From positions 1 to 42,758 of the forward strand of contig WQTH01000016.1 in NCBI GenBank assembly GCA_009786415.1: DNA of 42,758 nt, written 5' to 3'. Position 1 is the stretch's first letter. Each line of letters begins with the position of its first letter. The notes under the pieces were generated by a model. That model had not been told where the DNA came from. It did not search any database and saw only the letters and a program-made list of their open reading frames with translations. A program made the translations under genes and the position numbers. The DNA is from Chitinispirillia bacterium (GTDB taxonomy: Bacteria > Fibrobacterota > Chitinivibrionia > Chitinivibrionales > Chitinispirillaceae). Below, piece by piece: positions 8,111 through 17,122 of this stretch.

Positions 8111-8126
8111 TGGCACGGGGCTTGCT
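8111..8126 (+). promoter_or_regulatory. Sigma-54 (RpoN) promoter upstream of flgB
   Basis: TGGCAC-GGGGC-TTGCT with exact -24 GG / -12 GC spacing, 57 bp upstream of the flgB ATG. Confidence 0.85.
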
Positions 8127-8183
8127 ATTTTATAGTTATGGCGAGGGAGAAATCGCCGTGAACTGTTGAAAGGGTGAGAGAAA

Positions 8184-8615
8184 ATGAACATGCTGAGCCA
8201 GACTATCGTTGGAAGGACGGGCATTCCGGTATTATCGGCGGCCAGGGACGCGGCGATGCTGCGGGCGCGGGTTATATCGAACAACATAGCCAACGTCAAC
8301 ACGCCGGGCTTTACGCGGGTTGACGTCAAGTTTGAGGAGGAGCTGCGTCAGGCTTTGGACCGTACGCGCATAAAGGGTACGCGCACCGACGGCGGGCACA
8401 TGAAGATCGGGCGTTTGGACCTCTCGGATGTGGGGCCCAAGGCGTTCAGGCCTTACGACGCGACCCAGCCCAGCGGCGTGAACAATGTGGATGTCGACAC
8501 CGAGATGGCGAAGCTTGCTGAGGCGCAGATAATGTTCAACTATCTGCACAAGTTCCATCAGGGGTCGTTTAACAAGCTGAACTCGGCGATTTCGGCGAGG
8601 GCGATACAGTCTTAA
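8184..8615 (+). CDS. flgB: Flagellar basal-body rod protein FlgB
   Basis: Rod-protein N-terminal motif (ISNNIANVNTPGFTRVDVKFEEEL); flagellar operon context. Confidence 0.93.
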   Translation: MNMLSQTIVGRTGIPVLSAARDAAMLRARVISNNIANVNTPGFTRVDVKFEEELRQALDRTRIKGTRTDGGHMKIGRLDLSDVGPKAFRPYDATQPSGVNNVDVDTEMAKLAEAQIMFNYLHKFHQGSFNKLNSAISARAIQS

Positions 8616-8698
8616 CAGTATTAGTGAAGTTTGGAATTGGAGTTGAAAATTAACAGTGGGCGGATGGGTATCCGGCCATATAAATAAGGGAGGGCGGT

Positions 8699-9208
8699 AT
8701 GCCGGGAGTTGGCGGAATTTTCAGCGGTCTTGAGATCAGCGCGTCGGGCATGAGGGCGCAGCGGGTGCGTCAGAACACGATCTCGTCGAACCTGGCGAAC
8801 GCGGAGACTACGCGCACGGCTGAGGGCGGGCCTTACCGGCGGCAGTTTGTGGTGTTTGACGCGCAGTCCAACAGGCGCGACACGCGTATTCTGAATCCGC
8901 ACGTAGCGCTTTACGGCAACACCACGCACGAGAACCATTTGCCTATTCCCCCGTCGAACTTCCCGCGGGACGAGCGGTTTTTCGGGCGGGGCGTGAATGT
9001 GGCGGAGATACGCGAGGATTCGCGCCCGCCGCGGCTTGATTACGACCCGGGGCATCCGGACGCAGACGAGAACGGGTATGTGGCGAAGCCGAACGTCAAC
9101 GTCATAGAGGAGATGACGGACATGATCGCGGCGACAAGGGCGTACGAGGCGAACGTTACGGCGTTCAACGCGATAAAGGGAATGCTTATGCAGTCGCTGC
9201 AGAGTTAA
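8699..9208 (+). CDS. flgC: Flagellar basal-body rod protein FlgC
   Basis: GLEISASGMRAQRVRQNTISSNLANAETTRT…, C-terminal EMTDMIAATRAYEANVTAFNAIKGMLMQSLQ. Confidence 0.94.
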   Translation: MPGVGGIFSGLEISASGMRAQRVRQNTISSNLANAETTRTAEGGPYRRQFVVFDAQSNRRDTRILNPHVALYGNTTHENHLPIPPSNFPRDERFFGRGVNVAEIREDSRPPRLDYDPGHPDADENGYVAKPNVNVIEEMTDMIAATRAYEANVTAFNAIKGMLMQSLQS

Positions 9209-9293
9209 GCAGGCAGAGTTTCTGCGTAACGGGAATGATGTTAAACAATAAGATTGATAACGGATTGACGTAAATTAATACGGGAGAATAGAG

Positions 9294-9602
9294 ATGAATA
9301 TCAACAGTATAGGAAGTTCGGCGGCATCGTGGGCGCAGTTTGTGAAGATTTCGCAGGCGGCGCGGGAGCGCAACGGCCTCCAGCCCGATTTGGCCGGAGG
9401 GCTTCAGAACAGCGGCGCGGGGTTAAAGAACAGCGGCATCAATAACGCCGGCGGTGTGCAGGATGTAAATATTGCGTCTTTTAAGAAGGCGTTTAATGTA
9501 TATTCAGAAAAACTGGTTGCGCCGGTTCCACCCGTCACGGGAACGCAGGCGCCACCGTCCATAAGCAAGTCGGTGGGCGGGATGTTCGACGCGTACGCGT
9601 GA
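9294..9602 (+). CDS. Small hypothetical protein between flgC and fliE
   Basis: 102 aa, colinear with the flagellar operon; RBS-like gggagaatagag before ATG. No family recognised. Confidence 0.65.
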   Translation: MNINSIGSSAASWAQFVKISQAARERNGLQPDLAGGLQNSGAGLKNSGINNAGGVQDVNIASFKKAFNVYSEKLVAPVPPVTGTQAPPSISKSVGGMFDAYA

Positions 9603-9680
9603 TACCGGCGAATACGCCGATAAACATTGATAATATCGCTCGGCCGTTTTTGATGGCCGGCACAAAATAAGGAGGTAATC

Positions 9681-9989
9681 ATGGAAGGTTTCGAATCAAT
9701 CGGCCCAGTGAAAGCCGGATCGCTGCCCAGGCAGACCAGTCCGGTGTTCCGTCAGGAGGGCGCGGGCGGCTTGTCGTTCAAGGAGACGATGAACAACTTC
9801 TTAAACGACGTCAACCATCTGCAGAAGCAGTCTGACGAGTCGGTGAAGAAGCTTGTGTCCGGAGAGATCACCGATGTACATCAGGTGATGACCGCGTCGG
9901 AGGAGGCGAAGGTCGCGTTCAACCTGATGATGGAGATCCGCAACAAGGTGATGGAGGCGTATCAGGAAGTCATGCGCATCAGGCTGTAA
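9681..9989 (+). CDS. fliE: Flagellar hook-basal body complex protein FliE
   Basis: …SFKETMNNFLNDVNHLQKQSDESVKKLVSGEITDVHQVMTASEEAKVAFNLMMEIRNKVMEAYQEVMRIRL. Confidence 0.93.
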   Translation: MEGFESIGPVKAGSLPRQTSPVFRQEGAGGLSFKETMNNFLNDVNHLQKQSDESVKKLVSGEITDVHQVMTASEEAKVAFNLMMEIRNKVMEAYQEVMRIRL

Positions 9990-10020
9990 TGTCCCGGCCA
10001 CGGTGAGGTGCGCGTGAAAA

Positions 10021-10067
10021 TACGGTGGTCATCGTCGGCAAGGGGCGGTGGTCACCGTAACTTTTTT
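10021..10067 (+). terminator. Possible Rho-independent terminator after fliE
   Basis: TACGGTG (10021-10027) / CACCGTA (10053-10059) followed by TTTTTT (10062-10067); long loop. Confidence 0.45.
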
Positions 10068-10138
10068 AAAAAAAATTAAAATTATCAAAAAAAGTAGTAG
10101 ATTTTTTTTTGTCAAGAGTGCATAATATATATTAATAT

Positions 10139-10246
10139 GGATTATTGAGGACACGATTAAATATTGCGCCCGTACCATGGGGGCGACTGTACGACAGCAG
10201 TGATGCCGCCGGACAGCACAGGCGGTAGCATTTAATCGTGGAATCC
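10139..10246 (+). promoter_or_regulatory. Highly structured fliF leader (candidate cis-regulatory RNA)
   Basis: GGATT/AATCC; 11-bp perfect CACGATTAAAT (10152-10162) / ATTTAATCGTG (10230-10240) enclosing CGCCC/GGGCG, CTGT/ACAG and TGCCGCC/GGCGGTA hairpins. Confidence 0.55.
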
Positions 10247-10281
10247 ATAGCAGTCATACACCATAAATCTGGGCGGTTGGC

Positions 10282-11853
10282 ATGTCCGAGTTTTTCAAAC
10301 AGATAATGACCCAGGTCGCTGCGCTGTGGCAGAATTTGTCGCTTCAGCAGCGGCTTATAATCGCGGCGCTTGTCGGCTTTACGCTTCTTACCCTTATCGG
10401 CCTCCTCTTTTTTTCGGGGTCGGACGGTGGTGGGGGCGGTGGTGGCGGGCGGGGCGGGAAGCCCAGCGGGATGTCTGTCCTCTACTCCGACCTGGAGCTT
10501 GAGGAGGCGGCGCAGATCACCGATCAGTTGACCAAGGGCTCCTACAAATACACGCTGGCAAACAACGGGCGCAATGTTCTTGTAAACACCAAGCAGCTGC
10601 ACGAGATTCGCATGGCTCTGGCAAAAGAGGGACTGCCGCGGCGGCGCGGGGTGGGGTACGAACTGTTCGACAAAACGAATTTGGGCGCGACCGACATGGT
10701 GCAGCGGCTGAACCGTCAGCGCGCCATAGAGGGCGAGCTGCAGCGCACAATCGAAAATATGGACGAGGTGAAATCGGCCCGCGTGCACATAGTGGTTCCT
10801 GAGCATACGATTTTTCTCGACCAGCAGCGGGACGCCAAGGCCTCCGTGGTTATCCGCCCCACCATCGGGCGGTCGCTCACCAAAGACCAGGTACGCGCCA
10901 TCACGCACCTTGTGGCGTCGAGCGTAGACGGCCTCAGCACGCAGAACATCTCCATCATTGACACCGAGGGAAAACTCCTTTCGAGCCCGTACGCCGGCGA
11001 TGATGGGGCTATGGCCTCTTCGCAGAACCGGGAGCTGCAGCAGAGCGTGGAGAAGCACCTTGTGAGCAAGGCGAACCAGATGCTCTCCGGGGTGCTCGGC
11101 CATTCCAAGGCGATTATTCAGGTTACCGCCGACCTCGACTTCGACAAGGTTGAGAAGGAGATTCTGACATTTGACCCTGAGAGCCGGGTGATCCGCTCGG
11201 AGGAGCGTCAGGATGAGAACACGAAGAACGCGCCGGACGGCGACCACCAGCGCGAGCGGTCTGTTACCAACTACGATATAGATAAAACGGTTCAGCGGGT
11301 TGTGCAGGAGATAGGGAACATAAAGCGGCTGACTGTGGCCGTGGCCGTTGACGGCCGTTACGATTTTGCTGAGGGCAAGCGTACGTTTGTAGACCGCGCC
11401 ATTGACGAGCTGCAGAAGATAGAGGAGCTTGTGAAGAACGCGGTGGGCTACGACCTCGCGCGCGGCGACCAGATAACCGTCGCGTCTATGCGGTTTGACA
11501 ACGAGGACGCGGTTATGGCGGGGATACGGTGGTCGGAGGAGGAGAAGCGCAACCAGCGGGCGACCTACATAAAGCTCGGCCTCGCGCTGATTGCGGGCAT
11601 CACGGTTCTTTTGCTGATGCGCTCCATGGCGGGCGCGGTGGTATCTGCCATGAATCCGCCGCCGCCGGCGCTTGAGGAGCTCGGGTTGGAGAATCTGGTT
11701 GAGGAGGACGCGCCTCCGTCTGAAGCGGAACTGCGCGCGGCGGCCATATTGGAGCAGGTGGAGCTGCTTACGAGCCAGTCGCCGGCGAATATCGCAGCGA
11801 TCATTCGTCAGTGGTTAGTTGAAGGTGTTGGCGACAGCAAAAACCAATCATAA
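10282..11853 (+). CDS. fliF: Flagellar M-ring protein FliF
   Basis: 523 aa; KPSGMSVLYSDLELEEAAQITDQL…ARVHIVVPEHTIFLDQQRDAKASVVI, C-terminal TM and FliG-binding tail. Confidence 0.96.
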   Translation: MSEFFKQIMTQVAALWQNLSLQQRLIIAALVGFTLLTLIGLLFFSGSDGGGGGGGGRGGKPSGMSVLYSDLELEEAAQITDQLTKGSYKYTLANNGRNVLVNTKQLHEIRMALAKEGLPRRRGVGYELFDKTNLGATDMVQRLNRQRAIEGELQRTIENMDEVKSARVHIVVPEHTIFLDQQRDAKASVVIRPTIGRSLTKDQVRAITHLVASSVDGLSTQNISIIDTEGKLLSSPYAGDDGAMASSQNRELQQSVEKHLVSKANQMLSGVLGHSKAIIQVTADLDFDKVEKEILTFDPESRVIRSEERQDENTKNAPDGDHQRERSVTNYDIDKTVQRVVQEIGNIKRLTVAVAVDGRYDFAEGKRTFVDRAIDELQKIEELVKNAVGYDLARGDQITVASMRFDNEDAVMAGIRWSEEEKRNQRATYIKLGLALIAGITVLLLMRSMAGAVVSAMNPPPPALEELGLENLVEEDAPPSEAELRAAAILEQVELLTSQSPANIAAIIRQWLVEGVGDSKNQS

Positions 11854-11869
11854 CGGGAAACGGTAAATA

Positions 11870-12988
11870 ATGGCAAAGAAGAAAAAGCCGAAAAAAGGGG
11901 AAGAGAGCGAAGACGAAGGCGCCGGCAGCCAAATTACCGCTTCGCAATTAGCCGCGCTCCAGAAGCCCAAGAAGACCGTTGACACGAGCCGCATCCCCGG
12001 CCCTGTCAAGGCGGCCATTGTAATGGTTGCGCTGGGCACCGAGGCGTCCAGCAAGGTCTTTCAGGTGCTCGACGACGTGGACATTGAGCGCCTTTCGACC
12101 GAAATCGCCCGTTTGGAGAACATATCGCAGGATGTACGCGAGGCGGTGCTTGAGGAGTTCCACAACCTCGCGCTCGCGCACCAGGCCTACTCTCAGGGCG
12201 GCCTCGACTACGCGCGCAAGGTGCTTGAGGCGGCGCTTGGCCCCGCAAAGGCCAAGGAGTTTTTGGAGAAGGTGCAGCAGAAAATCCGCACCACCGGTTT
12301 CAACCTGCTCGAAAACATCGACCCGAAGCAGTTGGTCAACTACATACAGAAGGAGCACCCGCAGACTATCGCCATCCTTCTGGCGCACATGGAGGCGCCA
12401 AACGCGGCGGGCATCGTATCGGCGCTGCCGCAGCAGGTGCAGATAGACGTGGCCACTCGCGTCGCTACAATGGAAAGCATATCGCCTGACACGCTGGCGC
12501 AGATCGAAGAGGTGCTCGTAACGCAGATGAAGTCGCTCTTCGGCGGCGATGTGTCGGAGATCGGCGGCGTGAAGGCGGTGGCCGAGATTCTGAACAACGT
12601 AGACAGAAATACCGAGAAAAATATCATCGGCAACCTTGAGCGCGAGAACCCGGAGCTTGCCACCGAGATCAAGAAGCTCATGTTCGTATTCGAGGACGCC
12701 CTGCTTTTGGACGACCGCTCGATGCAGCGCCTGATGAAGGAGATCGACACGAAGGAGCTTGGCATGGCGCTCAAGGGCGCGTCGGAGGAGCTGCAGGAGA
12801 AGTTCCTGCGCAATATGTCGGGGCGCGCGGCGGATATGATCAAGGAGGATATGCAGTTCATGGGGCCCATACGCCTCAAGGACGTGGAGGAGGTCCAGCA
12901 GAGGATCGTGGACGTCATACGCAGGCTGGAGGAGGACGGCGAGATCGTCATCAGCGGCCGCGGCGGCGACGACAACGTCGTTGTGTAA
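11870..12988 (+). CDS. fliG: Flagellar motor switch protein FliG
   Basis: 372 aa; EHPQTIAILLAHMEAPNAAGIVSALP…, MFVFEDALLLDDRSMQRLMKEID; Lys/Glu-rich N-terminal extension. Confidence 0.96.
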   Translation: MAKKKKPKKGEESEDEGAGSQITASQLAALQKPKKTVDTSRIPGPVKAAIVMVALGTEASSKVFQVLDDVDIERLSTEIARLENISQDVREAVLEEFHNLALAHQAYSQGGLDYARKVLEAALGPAKAKEFLEKVQQKIRTTGFNLLENIDPKQLVNYIQKEHPQTIAILLAHMEAPNAAGIVSALPQQVQIDVATRVATMESISPDTLAQIEEVLVTQMKSLFGGDVSEIGGVKAVAEILNNVDRNTEKNIIGNLERENPELATEIKKLMFVFEDALLLDDRSMQRLMKEIDTKELGMALKGASEELQEKFLRNMSGRAADMIKEDMQFMGPIRLKDVEEVQQRIVDVIRRLEEDGEIVISGRGGDDNVVV

Positions 12989-13030
12989 TTGCGGTATTGC
13001 GGGGTTCATCATACAGGATAATTGGGTACT

Positions 13031-13861
13031 ATGGGCGAAGAAATGGTCAACGAAAACGTCTCCGTGCTCCTCGATCAGCTGCTTAAGACCGAGGACCCGG
13101 CGACTATTGGCATCCGCCGCATCATCAAGAACAAGATCGACGACAGCAACAGCTTCAACGTAAAGGCTCCGCACATGGAGTCGTTCGGCACAGACGGCAA
13201 GCCTGCCAAGAAGTCGGCGGTCTTCTCCGAACAGGAACGCTCATACCTTGAGCTTGAGAAGAAGGTCCGCGAGCTGGAGCGGTCATTGACTCAGGAAAAA
13301 GTAGCCGGCAAGCGGGCGGCGAACGACAGCCTCGAAAAGGGCAGGCAGGAGGGCATAGCCGAGGGCGAAAAGAGGGGGTTCGACGCCGCCGAAAAGAATT
13401 TCAAAGCCGAGATCGCTAAGCTGAAAGATCAGGCCGCCAGCTACTTCAAGCAGGTGGAAGACTCAAAAAAACAGATGACGCTCAACCTCGACCACATACT
13501 GCTGAAGTTCTGCATGGAGCTGACTAAGAAAATAGTGGGATGCGAGGTTACCACGAATCCCGAAATTGTCCTTGCGTCAATCAAGAAAGCGCTGACGATG
13601 ATAGCCGACCGGGAGAAGATACTTATCCGCGTAGCTCCGGGGGATATGGTCACGGCCAGCAGCGGCAAAGACTTTTTCAGCTCGGTAACGGAGCGTTTGG
13701 AGAATGTGGAGATAGAAGAGGACAAGCGCATAACTAAGGGCGGGTGCATAATAGAGTCCAATTCGGGAATGGTCGACGCGCGCCTTGGGGTGCAGTTAGA
13801 TGAGGTTGAACTGCTGATCGAAAAGGCGTGGGAATCGTCGGATATGCCAATGGATGCGTGA
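13031..13861 (+). CDS. fliH: Flagellar assembly protein FliH
   Basis: Position between fliG and fliI; coiled-coil with EKGRQEGIAEGEKRGFDAAEKNF and FliH/HrpE-like C-terminus. Confidence 0.85.
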   Translation: MGEEMVNENVSVLLDQLLKTEDPATIGIRRIIKNKIDDSNSFNVKAPHMESFGTDGKPAKKSAVFSEQERSYLELEKKVRELERSLTQEKVAGKRAANDSLEKGRQEGIAEGEKRGFDAAEKNFKAEIAKLKDQAASYFKQVEDSKKQMTLNLDHILLKFCMELTKKIVGCEVTTNPEIVLASIKKALTMIADREKILIRVAPGDMVTASSGKDFFSSVTERLENVEIEEDKRITKGGCIIESNSGMVDARLGVQLDEVELLIEKAWESSDMPMDA

Positions 13862-13907
13862 GTTAAACGGGAATTTGTCGTTAACAAAAATTTTACGGAT
13901 AAATAAC

Positions 13908-15272
13908 ATGGTTTTTGAGACAGACACGATCGCCCGCCATTTTGACTCCTACCTTGACTTCGTCAAGTCGTTTGAGGCCGCGCGCGTGTACGGCAAGGTT
14001 ACGGAGGTTATCGGCATATTGATTGAGAGCACCGGGCCGTCGGCGTCTGTGGGCGATGTTTGCCATATAGAGAAGGCGGGGCGGGTGGTTTGCCGCGCGG
14101 AGGTTGTGGGGTTCCGCAAAGACCGCACACTTCTCATGCCGCTTGGGCCGATTGAGGGGATACATCCTGGCATGGCGGTATCGGCGACGGGGCGGCCGTT
14201 ATCCGTACAGGTCGGCGACGGGCTTCTGGGCCGTGTGCTTGACGGCCTGGGGGATCCGATTGACGGCAAGGGTCCGATAAGGGCGTCCGCCAAGCGCTCG
14301 GTATTTTCATCCATCCCCAACCCGCTTACGCGCAAGCGCATCCACGAACCGTTTGAAACGGGCGTGCGGGCGATTGACGGGTTGGTGGCGGTCGGCAAAG
14401 GGCAGCGTTTGGGAATCTTCGCGGGCAGCGGCGTGGGCAAGAGCGTACTTATGGGAATGCTTGCGCGCAACTGCCGCTCCGACATCAACGTCATCGCGCT
14501 TATAGGCGAGCGCGGGCGCGAGGTGCGGGAGTTTATTGAAAGGGATCTCGGCGAAGAGGGCCTGCGCCGTTCCGTCCTCGTAATAGCAACGAGCGATCAG
14601 CCGGCGCTTATCCGCATAAAGGGCGCGCTTGTAGCCGCGGCAATCGCCGAGCACTTCAGGGACCAGGGCAAGGACGTTTTATTTCTGGCGGACTCGATAA
14701 CGCGCCTCGCCATGGCCCAGCGCGAGGTCGGCCTCGCTATCGGCGAGCCGCCGGCGTCTAAGGGGTACACGCCCTCAGTATTCGCGCTGCTGCCGCAGTT
14801 CCTCGAAAGGGCTGGCACGTCCGACAAGGGGACCATCACCGGGCTGTTCACCGTGCTGGTTGACGGCGACGACATGGAGGAGCCGATAGCAGATGCCGTA
14901 AGGTCTATCCTCGACGGGCACCTCGTGCTCTCCCGCAAGCTCGCGCACCGCAACCACTTCCCCGCTATCGACATTTTGCAGAGCATTTCGCGCTGCATGT
15001 CGGACATTGCCACAAAAGAGCACCTGACCATAGCCGGCAAGATAAAGGACGCGATGGCGGCGTACAAAGAGAGCGAGGATTTGATACAGATAGGCGCGTA
15101 CGCCATGGGGTCGAATGAGCGCATAGACAAGGCGATTAAGGTCAACGAGCCGATAAACGAGTTTTTGCGCCAGACCCGCGATTCGTCGGCGACGGCGGCG
15201 GACACGTTAAGGAAGCTTGAGGGGATAGCGCAGAACGGCGGACTGATCCCTCTGCCGGGCGCGAAAAAGTAA
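13908..15272 (+). CDS. fliI: Flagellum-specific ATP synthase FliI
   Basis: Walker A FAGSGVGKSVLMG, …GERGREVREFIERDL…, VLFLADSITRLAMAQREVGLAIGEPPASKGYTPSVF. ATG at 13908 preferred over 13854. Confidence 0.96.
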   Translation: MVFETDTIARHFDSYLDFVKSFEAARVYGKVTEVIGILIESTGPSASVGDVCHIEKAGRVVCRAEVVGFRKDRTLLMPLGPIEGIHPGMAVSATGRPLSVQVGDGLLGRVLDGLGDPIDGKGPIRASAKRSVFSSIPNPLTRKRIHEPFETGVRAIDGLVAVGKGQRLGIFAGSGVGKSVLMGMLARNCRSDINVIALIGERGREVREFIERDLGEEGLRRSVLVIATSDQPALIRIKGALVAAAIAEHFRDQGKDVLFLADSITRLAMAQREVGLAIGEPPASKGYTPSVFALLPQFLERAGTSDKGTITGLFTVLVDGDDMEEPIADAVRSILDGHLVLSRKLAHRNHFPAIDILQSISRCMSDIATKEHLTIAGKIKDAMAAYKESEDLIQIGAYAMGSNERIDKAIKVNEPINEFLRQTRDSSATAADTLRKLEGIAQNGGLIPLPGAKK

Positions 15273-15364
15273 TTGAATATTAATACGGTATTGATGTTCG
15301 GGCGTTACAGGCGGATGACTTGTCCCCCGGAAAAATTCTTTAATGACGGAAAAGGGGGTAAGCT

Positions 15365-15829
15365 GTGAAAAAATTTGTGTTTCGGCTTGAGGCCCTCCTT
15401 ACCGTCAAGAGGAACGCGGAGGAGGAGATAAAGCAGCGCCTGGCCGAGAAGAACCACGAGGCCGAGCTTGTGCGTCAGGACATTGCGGCGGCGCACGACA
15501 GGCTGAAGGAGTTTATGGCGAGCGTGAAGAGCGACCGGCGCGGCGGCGGCGAGAACGTTATGGCAATGCGCAGCTCGGTGGCCCACAGGAATCATCTCAA
15601 ATTAGAACTGCTCAGGGCCGGGCAGAGGCTTGACGAGGTGATGGTATGCATCTACGGCATCAATCAGGAGTTGATTAAGGCCGCGCAGGAGCGGCGCGCC
15701 GTAGAAATCATAAAAGAGAAGCGCTTTGAGGAGTGGAAGCGGGGGAACGCGGCGGCGGAGCAGAAGTTTATTGACGACCTGTCGCAGCAGCGGTTCATAA
15801 GGAATCAAAACAGTAAGGCGCAGGTATAA
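15365..15829 (+). CDS. fliJ: Flagellar export protein FliJ
   Basis: 154 aa coiled-coil starting MKKFVFRLEALLTVKRNAEEEIKQRLAEK, immediately after fliI. Confidence 0.88.
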   Translation: MKKFVFRLEALLTVKRNAEEEIKQRLAEKNHEAELVRQDIAAAHDRLKEFMASVKSDRRGGGENVMAMRSSVAHRNHLKLELLRAGQRLDEVMVCIYGINQELIKAAQERRAVEIIKEKRFEEWKRGNAAAEQKFIDDLSQQRFIRNQNSKAQV

Positions 15830-15886
15830 TATTTAATCGTATAATCTATAATTAAGAATACGGGGATTGATCGCGGGATAATATTA

Positions 15887-17101
15887 ATGTCTACAAATAA
15901 TCCGATACCGGAAGTCATTGCCGCGCTGGCGCTGCTTGTGTTTTTTGCTGCGCCCTCTGCCGCTGCGCCCGTTATTATTACCGGAAAGGATCTCCCCCAC
16001 CTTCTGGGCCAGCCCATCGCCTCGCTCCGTGTACTCGATATGGCCGGCAACGTGATCCCGTTTCAGATAGACGAGGTTACCGACGACGGCGAGTACATAC
16101 TTGACATGGGAGAAGCGCCCAACACCGGCGCGGGCACTGGGCTGCTTGATATGCGGGACGAGATCGTCTTTTTATGGGAGGACGCCGACAGGGTTCCGCC
16201 GCCGGAATTTATCCCCAACAACCTTGTAACGCTGACCCGCGGCGGCAGTTCGCGGTCGGTGCTTATCCGCCCCGACCCGTCGCTGCCACTGTCTCCAAAA
16301 AGATACGTCGAATACGACCACGCAGCGCAGCGTGTCGTCACTCCGTACTACTACGCGGATTTCGCCAAAGACCGCTTTCATTTCGTAAGGGCCGGGGTAA
16401 TGGACTTCGGGCGCGGCGGCTACAGGGACCTGACAAACGAGCTGCGCGTCGAGATCCACCTGCGCACGCTCTTTGGCCTCATCCCCATACGCTACACGGA
16501 GGAGAGCATCGTCTGCCTCGTACGCCGGTACAAGGCCGGCCCCATACGCCTTATACGTCGCGGCGATTTCCATCTGAATCTCGGCCTTGGCGTTAAGGGG
16601 AGCAAGGCGGCGGTGAACCAGATCTGCTACTCGCAGGCCGTAAAGGTCCCGGTGTTCGTAAACCTGCCCATCCGCTTCCGTACGCTTTTCGGGCAGGCGT
16701 ATATTGAGATGACGCCGGTGATAAGGGAGGCGGGGCGTCCGTTTACGTTCTCGGTGCCATCCCATAACCTGAGTTATCCGATTAACGGCCCGGCGATTGA
16801 CACGCTGCACGCCGTGATGCCGATGGGGCGGATTTTTACGGTGCGGGACGGGGCTGCGGGGTACGGCTGGCTGTTCAACACCACCATGGCGCAGGAGCAT
16901 CTTGGGGGCAGCGGCTTCCTCATGCGGCGGCCGCCGTCGGGGCGGGCCGGAATAGCCGAATGCGGATTTCGATTAACAGTTCGGGATGTACCCAAGGGAA
17001 GTTATTATATTACTAATTGGGTCCTCTTCTCCGGCGGTAAGGAGGGGGACATAAGCGCTCTCGGGCGCGCGGTTAATCAGCCTGTTAAGGTTGAGCTGTA
17101 G
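15887..17101 (+). CDS. Hypothetical secreted/periplasmic protein
   Basis: 404 aa with N-terminal signal peptide (ALALLVFFAAPSAAAPV). ITGKDLPHLLGQPIASLRVLD…PFQIDEVTDDGEY…DEIVFLWEDAD pattern. Confidence 0.7.
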   Translation: MSTNNPIPEVIAALALLVFFAAPSAAAPVIITGKDLPHLLGQPIASLRVLDMAGNVIPFQIDEVTDDGEYILDMGEAPNTGAGTGLLDMRDEIVFLWEDADRVPPPEFIPNNLVTLTRGGSSRSVLIRPDPSLPLSPKRYVEYDHAAQRVVTPYYYADFAKDRFHFVRAGVMDFGRGGYRDLTNELRVEIHLRTLFGLIPIRYTEESIVCLVRRYKAGPIRLIRRGDFHLNLGLGVKGSKAAVNQICYSQAVKVPVFVNLPIRFRTLFGQAYIEMTPVIREAGRPFTFSVPSHNLSYPINGPAIDTLHAVMPMGRIFTVRDGAAGYGWLFNTTMAQEHLGGSGFLMRRPPSGRAGIAECGFRLTVRDVPKGSYYITNWVLFSGGKEGDISALGRAVNQPVKVEL

Positions 17102-17122
17102 CCGGAAACGATAACAGCGGGC

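Noticed and set aside
10132-13174. Long minus-strand ORFs (371 aa at 10132-11247; 408 aa at 11948-13174) opposite fliF/fliG
   Set aside because: Antisense shadow ORFs caused by high-GC codon usage; His/Leu/Val-rich, no domain signature, overlapping clear flagellar genes.
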